Assembly (NCBI RefSeq): GCF_003478335.1
Contig: NZ_QUFB01000001.1
Span: 1 to 64,000, forward strand
Length of the DNA stretch: 64,000 bases
Direction: 5' to 3'
Source: Clostridium sp. AM49-4BH
GTDB taxonomy: Bacteria; Bacillota; Clostridia; Lachnospirales; Lachnospiraceae
Shown here in pieces: positions 57,801 through 64,000 of this stretch; positions within the stretch are counted from its first letter, which is position 1; the number at the start of each line of letters is the position of its first letter. A program made the translations under genes and the position numbers. The notes under the pieces are model-generated. The model did not search any database. It was not told the DNA's origin and was given only the letters and a program-made list of their open reading frames with translations.

Positions 57801-59166
57801 TATGTCTGAAACTGAGAAACCATATTATGAGAAAGAGTGTATTTATGAAGAGGAGATCACTCTTCCTACGGAACTGGAAGGTGTAGGAAATGTTGCCAGA
57901 TATTCCAGTGAAAACGGTATGAATTATTCTGGTGACCTCCCTTTTTCAGTGATGGATGATATGACACTAGTTCCTCAACATAGTGTATGTTATTGGTTAG
58001 ATGGTCAGATTGAAGAACAATTTGTAACTCACGGCAAAGAAACAGAAGCGTTCACTCCGGAAGAAAAAGGATATTGCTTTGATGGCTGGTATACATCAAA
58101 AGAACTGGATGCGAGATTCTGTGATGCTGGAGAACGAATTTCTGTATCTGAAAATATGACGTTGTATGGAAAATGGACCACCAATAAAAAGAGTTATACG
58201 ATCACATATGATTTTGGAGATTACGATGATGTTATTGCATTGGAAGAGTTGACGCCATGTTATACGTATGGCGGGACAGTTCTGCTGCCGACAGCAGTGC
58301 AATTAGATATACCGGATCGTTATGAGTTTGTCGGATGGTACGAAAAGGGAGATGAGACACATAAAATAATCCGCCGTATAATCGGTTCTATGTACGGAGA
58401 CAAAACATTTTGTCTATATTTACGTGAACGGACAGTTTTGCCAACGCCAACACTTCCATCAGCTTCTGAGATTCCGTCACCAAGTGTAGAGCCGATGGAT
58501 CCTTCGACAACAGACGATCCGTCATCAAGTGATACACCGTTAGACCCATCTGTATCTGCTGCACCAATGCCAAGTAATGTTCCAAACAATTCAGCATCGA
58601 ATCTGCCTCAGACACCGAATAAAACAATTATTCAGAATCCTCTTCAAGGATCGGATAAGAAGTTAGGAAAGGCGCAAAATGATACCTTTACCGTACGTAA
58701 GATCACGTATCGGGTTTTATCGGTGAAGAAGAAGACAGTAACGGTTACCGGAGCAGATAAATCTATATCGGTGTTGCGTATTCCGGCTAGTGTCACAAAG
58801 AATCGTGTGAAGTACCGTGTTGTGAAAGTCTCTTCCAAAGCTTTTTATAAACACAATAATCTTCGAAAAGTGATCATTGGTAAACATGTTACAGCTATCG
58901 GAAATAAAGCATTTGCTTATAACCGAAAGCTAAAATTTGCCTCATTGGGCAGATCGGTGACGAAGATCGGTACAAAATCTTTTTATGGAAATAAAAAGTT
59001 AAAGAAACTGGTGATTTCCGGTAAAAAATTACGCACAGTTGGAACAAAAGCCTTTTCATCTGGTCAATCCGGAAAGATTATTGTTAAAGCGGTGAAAGGA
59101 AAACAGAAAAAATATTGTCGTTTATTGCGGAAAGCGGGCATGAAAAGTAAGATTCGAGTCTCGTGA
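54826..59166 (+). CDS. Large secreted protein with InlB-type repeats and a BspA-like LRR end
   Basis: 1446 aa. The signal peptide ends near residue 29 (IMVIMFFCLTGLLTVEQ, AASA). Residues about 200-1200 contain at least six InlB B-repeat/Flg_new-type modules, each ending in a pattern such as TLYAIWKAD, ILYAVWKPDSYKVKYML, TLYGVWKTA or TLYGKWTTNKKSYTITYDF. A Pro/Ser/Thr-rich linker spans about 1205-1275. The end (about 1286-1446) has BspA-like LRR_5 repeats (LRKVIIGKHVTAIGNKAF, KFASLGRSVTKIGTKSFYG, LKKLVISGKKLRTVGTKAF). Likely an adhesin or surface protein. LPQTP occurs inside the linker rather than at the C-terminus, so it is not a sortase signal. Attachment to the wall is unclear. Confidence 0.85.
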   Translation: MTRTAKIMVIMFFCLTGLLTVEQKAASAQSTLEKNVIYDQDKIGTYQNELEQSADPSVSVVGVKVRLKQSLGYDVITYAADTWNKTADGTWKYIGTEVDGEQGQFGSKMHSYSSINILGYTSPRFGIITGMMRNYMSKKLPEEYSVVTRKIVRGTETSRTTQYSFQTQEQLAKQKDSLLHALRGNGEVISVCEHVATGTSYEYTIYPAQTIDVSQKKIAINTGSCAVEQVGTAFFDGSHYYLYKLPKLCAPTGYTMDLEGWYDQKQGGTKYEEGSLLPVNKTLYARYTLTKNKYSVICIDKIRDSKGIELGRTEWMQEYATTADGASRGSVPLPDTYYEGVRYIGATRQSVGTAQTIVYRFFDYADYAVTVVDVVKSTAAKDVVLGSHQIQCPYQKFISGGELVGDNTEEGAYYLGYVYRSDTSDRVLTKGTTVYRYFSPITYDVLFDGNGATEGEMEPMQGCRYGLTYTLPLNSFKRNIKVRFDLQAEDAVFGDDEISIACPFEGWSDKEDGSVLFQNGASFLNLLDCSGTKQWYAHWGEAAYTVQKMPNRMGYQFAGWSTDPNAVQGQSAFSFSEDTTLYAIWKADVVEYHVEYYKEKLDGLFEKAASYAFHGYTGKEISVENVEQLYPGYYIDATSSTLSGRIKGDGSLVLSVYYRRNSYSLQFHLEGGSLPAEYRELKGKYEETITIPKETPKKERCEFLGWTADRGSTQIYIKAGETYHIPNHDQILYAVWKPDSYKVKYMLDDHSNEVVIEKEYAYDEELDMPECTSDKKGYQFVGWKFMDREDAGCYQAGDRLESLYRVKDEVIRMYAVWRPVQGNIIFDANFEEEEDAVSGTMNPIFYQYESECLIPDNKYKLAGYTFAGWSMKRDGSGKRYHTGDDLKNVFDTEGDHTLYGVWKTATDTPFRIRLCKTNVAGDKEIEEVLHLQGETNCSVRQALFDFYEMDSLEKVFHGFKVVDSNALNTTIRRDGSTEVTIHLQRKTYRVIVMSETEKPYYEKECIYEEEITLPTELEGVGNVARYSSENGMNYSGDLPFSVMDDMTLVPQHSVCYWLDGQIEEQFVTHGKETEAFTPEEKGYCFDGWYTSKELDARFCDAGERISVSENMTLYGKWTTNKKSYTITYDFGDYDDVIALEELTPCYTYGGTVLLPTAVQLDIPDRYEFVGWYEKGDETHKIIRRIIGSMYGDKTFCLYLRERTVLPTPTLPSASEIPSPSVEPMDPSTTDDPSSSDTPLDPSVSAAPMPSNVPNNSASNLPQTPNKTIIQNPLQGSDKKLGKAQNDTFTVRKITYRVLSVKKKTVTVTGADKSISVLRIPASVTKNRVKYRVVKVSSKAFYKHNNLRKVIIGKHVTAIGNKAFAYNRKLKFASLGRSVTKIGTKSFYGNKKLKKLVISGKKLRTVGTKAFSSGQSGKIIVKAVKGKQKKYCRLLRKAGMKSKIRVS

Positions 59167-59311
59167 TCAAAGACAAAAAGTGAGATTCGGTTTTAAGGAT
59201 TAAAAGTGTTGCAGATTAAAATTTAAGTTTGATAAGCCGGATTGGTCTTGATACATGGAGTAGTATAGTGAGAAAATAGGAACGAAAAAATAGTAGTAAG
59301 AAAACTGCAAC

Positions 59312-59357
59312 GAAAAACGGAGAAAAACCATCCACACCATTGATGGTTTTTCTCCGT
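59312..59357 (-). terminator. Terminator of rpsT (minus strand)
   Basis: A 16-bp perfect stem, ACGGAGAAAAACCATC (59317-59332) with its complement at 59342-59357. On the minus strand it is followed by TTTTT. It lies just after the rpsT stop and can also stop transcripts from the plus-strand gene. Confidence 0.9.
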
Positions 59358-59374
59358 AATATTTCTAAAAAGAA

Positions 59375-59638
59375 TTATGCAATTTTATTTACTGCAATTG
59401 TTAAGCGAGAGATTTTTCTGGAAGCATTCTTCTGATGATAAACACCTTTGCTTGCAGCTTTATTAATCTCAGAAATTGCAGCCGTTAAAGCTGTTGTTGC
59501 TGCAGCCTTATCGTTAGCAGCGATTGCAGCATCTACCTTTTTGATAGCAGTCTTAACTTTGGAGCGGATTGCTTTGTTACGCTCAGCATTTCTGCGCTCA
59601 ACTAATATTCTCTTCTTTGCTGATTTAATGTTAGCCAT
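59375..59638 (-). CDS. rpsT: 30S ribosomal protein S20
   Basis: 87 aa, minus strand. Family start MANIKSAKKRILVERRNAERN and the Ala-rich helix (DAAIAANDKAAATTALTAA), ending ASKGVYHQKNASRKISRL. The frame extends six codons upstream, but GGGAGGTG at good distance marks the ATG at 59638. It stands next to gpr as in other Firmicutes, with the giant-hairpin element inserted between them. Confidence 0.98.
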   Translation of the reverse strand: MANIKSAKKRILVERRNAERNKAIRSKVKTAIKKVDAAIAANDKAAATTALTAAISEINKAASKGVYHQKNASRKISRLTIAVNKIA

Positions 59639-59718
59639 TTCTTTTACACCTCCCAATCGTGAAATCTTTGTGTTTCATCAAACCGGACACGGTCGGCTTT
59701 GAGTAAACATACTCATAT

Positions 59719-59747
59719 ATAATAAAGAATATAGCAAGGAATGTCAA
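59719..59747 (-). promoter_or_regulatory. Consensus promoter of rpsT (minus strand)
   Basis: On the minus strand TTGACA (59742-59747) and TATTAT (59719-59724) are 17 bp apart, upstream of rpsT. The -35 ends 29 bp from the target duplication of the hairpin element. Confidence 0.85.
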
Positions 59748-59783
59748 TACATAAATTTCAAAAAAGTGGAAAAATTAAGAATA

Positions 59784-60423
59784 ACTCAAACTTCCCATAC
59801 CGGAAGTTATTGCTCAAACCACATATTGCTTATTATGTCAATGACTATATTGCATTTTGCAGCCACTAAAAAGTGGTTTCTGCCATCCGAGAACTATAGT
59901 AATTGCCTTGCCGCATTTTGTTTTTATCGTGATTTCTAAATTTTGTTGTCTCTGATGTATGATTTACATGCCTTACGGAGAACTCGAAGTCCCGGAAGCG
60001 AGGTATTCATCATTTTTGAAAGGGACTTTGCGCTCGTCGTTACTTATGTCTCGTATCTTAGAGACATTAAGTAACGTGACGTAGCGCATCGTAGCGAAAG
60101 CGTCCCGTCCAAAAATCGATGATACCTTGCTAAACCGGGACATCTCAAGCATTCCTTCAGGCATGTATTCATCAGAGACTTAACAAAATAAGAAATCACT
60201 ATAAAAACATTGCGTTCTGCGGCAATTATCTTAGTTCTCGGCTGACAGAACAATTTAGTTTATCGGCTGCAAAATATTCTATTTATTGCCGACATAATGA
60301 GCCCACAGTGCTCATCTTTGGAGTTTCTTTGAAACTCCATTATGCGCAGAAATCATGCGCAAGTATTATGACATAATAAGCAATATGTGGTTGTGGGGAA
60401 TTTGAGGTGTGGGAAGTTTGAGT
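59784..60423. mobile_element. 640-bp non-coding giant-hairpin element (MITE-like)
   Basis: The whole segment is an imperfect inverted repeat. The 14-base ends 59784-59797 (ACTCAAACTTCCCA) and 60410-60423 are perfect complements. A 22-bp perfect pair lies at 59819-59840 / 60369-60390. Further pairs include CCGAGAACTA (59887-59896) with TAGTTCTCGG (60232-60241), TAATTGCC with GGCAATTA, and GTCTCTGATG with CATCAGAGAC. The apex is a loop at 60053-60060. The right arm is about 95 nt longer and holds extra small hairpins (TGGAGTTTC-TT-GAAACTCCA; TGCGCA...TGCGCA). A 7-bp direct repeat AAGAATA (59777-59783 and 60424-60430) flanks it, as expected for a target duplication. Short frames in it, such as 59973-60164 on the minus strand, simply cross the hairpin apex. 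No transposase is present. Confidence 0.82.
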
Positions 60424-60460
60424 AAGAATAATTATAGCATTGTTGTGAGGAGGAATGGGG

Positions 60461-61338
60461 ATGGATAACAGGGCAATGGAGAAACATACGGATCTGGCGA
60501 TTGAAGTTCGAGAAAGTTTTCCGGAAGATTCCGTGGAAATTGATGGGGTATGCTTGGAGAAGCATACTTTGGCAGGTGGAGAACTTTTGGTGACACGTGT
60601 CATTATTAAGGATCAGCATGGGGCAGAACAAATGGGAAACCGGTTGGAGATTATTTTACGCTGGAGTTTCAATCCTTGGAAGCACAGGAGACGATCCAAA
60701 AAGAAATATATAAAATTTTAGATTGTCTGCTGCCGGTGAAAGATCATTTATCAGTGTTAGTGACCGGTTTAGGAAATCGTTTCGCAACTCCGGATGCACT
60801 CGGCCCTTATGTTGTAGAACACATTCAAGTAAATCGTCATCTGGAAACAGACCCTGCTGTTATGTTCAGTGCAGTGATTCCAGGGGTTATGGCACAGACC
60901 GGAATTGAGAGTGGTGAAATATTAGGTGGTATTATTAACACGGTCAAACCCGATGTGCTGCTTGTCGTTGATGCTCTGGCCACCAGCAGTGTGCGTAGAT
61001 TATGCCATACGATACAGATTACGGACACCGGAATTTCGCCGGGAGCAGGTATTGGAAATCATCGTTTTCCGGTAAATCAGGAGACAATGGGAATACCTGT
61101 AATCGCAATTGGTGTACCTACGGTGGTTGATGCTAATACTATTGTTATTAACACAATGGAAGAATTTCTCCAAAAAGAAGGTCTGGCTGAGCAGGATATA
61201 GATACGTTTCTAAGGGATGTTAGTAAACAGTCCATTCAAGATCTTTTTGTTACACCTAAAGATATTGAAATGCAGATCCGTGAGATCGGAAAGCTGATCG
61301 CCGGAGGGATCGATCAATTCCAGTCGGGGATGGAATAG
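60461..61338 (+). pseudogene. gpr: Spore germination protease GPR, frameshifted
   Basis: GPR degrades small acid-soluble spore proteins at germination and matures itself by cutting near TDLAIEVRE (here residues about 9-17). The first frame runs to about codon 59 (DQHGAEQMGK) and then goes wrong. The family sequence continues from PVGDYFTLEFQSLEAQETIQ in another frame to 61338. Adding one base to the AAA at 60637-60639 rejoins a 292-aa protein. Core motifs FATPDALGPYVVEHI, FSAVIPGVMAQTG, VDALATSSVRRL and TDTGISPGAGIGN are intact. ATG at 60461 after GAGGAGG. Native synteny gpr-spoIIP-lepA is kept; the hairpin element sits 30-odd bp upstream. Confidence 0.9.
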
Positions 61339-61402
61339 TTTCTTATGTTGCATCATAAGCTAGGATAGAAACCCTTGGAAACTTGCATAGAAAAGAGGAA
61401 AC

Positions 61403-62737
61403 ATGGATCGGACGAGTTGGCAGACCATTAAATGCGGGATTAAACTTACCATACTTTTGTCGATTTTGCTTTGGAGCGGGATTTTGGTCGTTGGACTGCA
61501 TAGACAGTATCAATTGCTTGCCAAAGCTAAGGATCAGGTGGAAAAGGATTTGGTTGGATTTGGCTTTTCCAGCAGTAAGATGGCCGAAAAACAGTCCGGT
61601 AGTTCGCTGCTTACAGGACAGACAGCGCTATTACACTATCTGCAGGATCAAAGGAATGGAGAGGATAATGCGGCAACAGTGGCAGCATGGAAACAGCAAA
61701 AAGCGGGGAAAAGCTCATTAGTTAAGATGAAAAATACGAAGACATCATCACAGAAAACATCTGCGTCCAAAGCCGGTGCCACAGGGAAAGTATTATATGT
61801 ATTTAATAATAAAAGCAATGATATTACTAAGTATAACAGAGCAGTCTCACCGTCAAGGCAGACTGCCGTCAATAGTACATCAAAAGCACCAAAACGCAGG
61901 GAAGTACAAAAGAAAGAGTTGTTCACTGCTTATAAGGGAAACAAAACGTTAGAACAAAAAAAGATTTCTAAACTATACCAAAATATGGACACGAAGTATC
62001 TGTTGAAGAATTTTTATATTATTGATTCTTCGACTTCCGTAGATAAGAAGATATTTCAACCAAAAACACTATTAAAGATGTCGATGCAAATAAAGAAAAA
62101 AAAGACACCACAAATATTGATCTATCATACGCATGCGGCATCGGAACGATTTGCAAATAGCCGTGCAAATAAAGATGAAGACAGCATTGTGGGAGTGGGG
62201 GAAGAGCTGGCACAGATATTAACGCGTAAATACGGATATCATGTGATTCATGATGAAACAAAATATGATATGGTGAAAGGAAGTATTGATCGCAATAAGG
62301 CGTATAATCAGTCGGGCGATGGAGTGAAGAGATTGCTTCAAAAATACCCGGATATACAGGTGATCATTGATCTTCACCGGGATGGTGTGGGCAATAAAGT
62401 GCACAGATTAACGTCTATTAAAGGAAAACGTACCGCACAGGTCATGTTTTTTAATGGATTGTCCCGTAATCAAAAGGGAAACATCGCATATTTACATAAT
62501 GATAATCTACAGGCAAATCTAGCCTTTAGTCTTCAAATGAAGATTGCCTGCATGAAAACATACCCGGGTTTTGCAAAGCCGATCTATCTGAAAAATTATC
62601 GCTACAATCTACATATGAAGCAGCGCTCTCTATTGATAGAGCTTGGTAATGAAAATAATACCGTGGAAGAAGCCAAAAATGCAATGACACCGTTAGCAGA
62701 TGTGCTGCATCAGGTGCTTTCCGGAAAAAACAAATAA
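61403..62737 (+). CDS. spoIIP: Stage II sporulation protein P (SpoIIP)
   Basis: Membrane-anchored amidase and endopeptidase of the DMP engulfment complex (with SpoIID and SpoIIM). 444 aa: one N-terminal membrane helix (LTILLSILLWSGILVVGL), a long low-complexity Lys/Ser/Thr stretch, and the catalytic domain with ILIYHTHAASERFA, VIIDLHRDGVGN and RSLLIELGNENNTVEEA. His of YHTHA, His of DLHRD and Glu of LIELG fit the zinc site. The ATG follows AGAGGAAAC. Located between gpr and lepA as in B. subtilis. Confidence 0.94.
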   Translation: MDRTSWQTIKCGIKLTILLSILLWSGILVVGLHRQYQLLAKAKDQVEKDLVGFGFSSSKMAEKQSGSSLLTGQTALLHYLQDQRNGEDNAATVAAWKQQKAGKSSLVKMKNTKTSSQKTSASKAGATGKVLYVFNNKSNDITKYNRAVSPSRQTAVNSTSKAPKRREVQKKELFTAYKGNKTLEQKKISKLYQNMDTKYLLKNFYIIDSSTSVDKKIFQPKTLLKMSMQIKKKKTPQILIYHTHAASERFANSRANKDEDSIVGVGEELAQILTRKYGYHVIHDETKYDMVKGSIDRNKAYNQSGDGVKRLLQKYPDIQVIIDLHRDGVGNKVHRLTSIKGKRTAQVMFFNGLSRNQKGNIAYLHNDNLQANLAFSLQMKIACMKTYPGFAKPIYLKNYRYNLHMKQRSLLIELGNENNTVEEAKNAMTPLADVLHQVLSGKNK

Positions 62738-62823
62738 CGGTTCCCATTTTTTGAAAGAGAAAACGGTATTTTCACTAATTTATGGGTACAAAAGGAAATG
62801 GCAGCCGCTTTTTGCAATTTTGT

Positions 62824-62853
62824 TTGCGGGAAACAGGGTAACTGTGCTATACT
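62824..62853 (+). promoter_or_regulatory. Candidate promoter of lepA
   Basis: TTGCGG (62824-62829) and TATACT (62848-62853) are 18 bp apart, with a TG extension at the -10. Confidence 0.55.
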
Positions 62854-62917
62854 TTATGCGCAAAAGAAAATACAGAAAGCACATGTTACAAAGCTTTCCG
62901 GTAGAATGGAGATAATA

Positions 62918-64000
62918 ATGGAGAGAACGAATCAATCACATATTAGAAATTTTTGTATCGTTGCGCATATCGATCATGGGAAAAGCACATTGGCAGACCG
63001 GATTATTGAGCGTACAGGACTTTTGACCAGCCGAGAGATGCAGGCTCAGGTGTTAGACAATATGGATCTGGAGCGGGAGCGTGGAATTACGATCAAGGCG
63101 CAGACGGTTCGCATTGTTTATAAGGCGAAAAATGGCGAGGAGTATATTTTTAACTTGATCGATACACCGGGACATGTAGATTTTAATTACGAAGTTTCAC
63201 GTAGTCTTGCGGCATGCGAAGGTGCGATCTTAATCGTGGATGCAGCGCAGGGAATTGAGGCGCAGACGCTTGCTAACTGTTATTTGGCACTGGATCACGA
63301 CCTGGAGATCATGCCGGTCATTAATAAAATTGATCTGCCGAGTGCAGAACCGGAGCGGGTAAAAGAAGAAATTGAAGATATTATTGGTTTGGATGCATCA
63401 GATGCACCATTGATCTCAGCAAAAATGGGAACGAATATCGATGAAGTGCTGGAGCAGATCATTTCAAAGATTCCTGCACCGAATGGTGATCCGGACGCCC
63501 CATTACAAGCTTTGATCTTTGACTCTATTTATGATGCATATAAAGGTGTTATTATTTTTTGCCGCATTTTTGATGGAACCGTTCGAAAAGGGCAGCAGAT
63601 ATTAATGATGGCAACAGGTGCCAAGGCAGAAGTGGTAGAAGTTGGTATTTTTGGTGCCGGTCAGTTTATACCAACAGACGAATTGTCGGCGGGAATGGTT
63701 GGATACATTACAGCCAGTCTGAAAAATGTACAGGATACAAGAGTGGGCGATACGGTTACGCTTGCCAGTGACCCTTGCAAAGAGGCGCTTCCGGGATATA
63801 AAAAGGTTCAGCCAATGGTTTATTGCGGACTTTACCCATCCGATGGAGCAAAATATCCGGATCTTCGGGATGCTCTAGAGAAACTTCAGCTTAACGATGC
63901 TGCATTGCAATTTGAAGCAGAGACTTCCGTGGCATTGGGATTTGGATTCCGCTGTGGATTTTTAGGACTGTTACATTTGGAAATTGTACAGGAACGTTTG
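62918..64000 (+). CDS. lepA: Elongation factor 4 (LepA), 5' part
   Basis: Ribosome-associated back-translocation GTPase. 361 codons are present and the gene runs off the right edge of the window (about 600 aa in the family). GTPase motifs: G1 [10 protein letters not shown]2 [11 protein letters not shown]3 DTPGHVDF, G4 NKIDLP. The later LepA segments [16 protein letters not shown] and [15 protein letters not shown] are also present. GGAG at 62908-62911 precedes the ATG. It follows spoIIP, as in Bacillus. Confidence 0.97.
   Translation, partial: MERTNQSHIRNFCIVAHIDHGKSTLADRIIERTGLLTSREMQAQVLDNMDLERERGITIKAQTVRIVYKAKNGEEYIFNLIDTPGHVDFNYEVSRSLAACEGAILIVDAAQGIEAQTLANCYLALDHDLEIMPVINKIDLPSAEPERVKEEIEDIIGLDASDAPLISAKMGTNIDEVLEQIISKIPAPNGDPDAPLQALIFDSIYDAYKGVIIFCRIFDGTVRKGQQILMMATGAKAEVVEVGIFGAGQFIPTDELSAGMVGYITASLKNVQDTRVGDTVTLASDPCKEALPGYKKVQPMVYCGLYPSDGAKYPDLRDALEKLQLNDAALQFEAETSVALGFGFRCGFLGLLHLEIVQERL

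Noticed and set aside
58600..58630. LPXTG sortase signal in the large surface protein
   Set aside because: LPQTP lies about 180 residues before the C-terminus with no following membrane helix and charged tail.
59973..60253. Small genes within the giant hairpin
   Set aside because: Overlapping short frames on the same strand follow from the palindrome; no ribosome site and no recognisable family.

Overview
The window looks like a chromosomal segment from a motile, endospore-forming, low-to-moderate GC Firmicute, most likely a member of the Lachnospiraceae. The evidence is the conserved sporulation block spoIIGA-sigE-sigG-ylmC-nrdR, a single fla/che super-operon of about 30 kb running from flgB to sigD, the rpsT/gpr-spoIIP-lepA block, strong AAGGAGG-type ribosome binding sites, and frequent GTG/TTG starts. 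No rRNA, tRNA, CRISPR array or prophage was seen. Family-level placement is inference from gene content, not from a marker search.

Layout. Positions 1-340 hold a 62-bp tandem repeat, a two-hairpin repeat and a long-spacer spoIIG promoter. Positions 339-3638 hold the mother-cell and forespore sigma factors and nrdR. Positions 3639-4757 are a mobile-looking cassette bounded by inverted repeats and carrying a methyltransferase. Positions 4850-9630 are yifB-dprA-topA. Positions 9859-40504 are the flagellar/chemotaxis operon: basal rod, MS ring, export ATPase, hook, stator, C ring, export gate, FlhF/FlhG, CheB/A/W/C/D and sigma-28. Positions 40650-44023 are flagellar-tail genes (FapA-like, coiled-coil, MltG-like). 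Positions 44102-48540 hold a eukaryote-type HisA, a SleB-like hydrolase, GlnRS and a DUF2225 protein. Positions 48754-52415 hold a DUF6062-like gene (minus strand), CIRCE-groESL and a small membrane protein. Positions 52488-59166 hold guaB, a membrane-anchored amidase and a 1446-residue repeat-rich secreted protein. Positions 59375-64000 hold rpsT (minus strand), a 640-bp giant-hairpin element, gpr, spoIIP and the 5' part of lepA.

How the parts fit together. The first block encodes the SpoIIGA/pro-SigE switch and SigG. The last block encodes the spore-germination protease and the engulfment hydrolase SpoIIP. The flagellar operon is ordered roughly as the structure is built and ends in its own late sigma factor.

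Most notable points. (1) Two putative transposable units, a 1.1-kb methyltransferase cassette and a 640-bp non-coding near-palindrome with a 7-bp target duplication, share nearly identical termini. (2) Three conserved genes (a flagellar-operon protein gene, flgE and gpr) are each broken by an apparent loss of a single base in a short homopolymer, which suggests assembly error or recent decay. (3) The spoIIG promoter has a 21-bp spacer and a perfect Spo0A box. (4) A two-hairpin repeat occurs at two sites about 48 kb apart.
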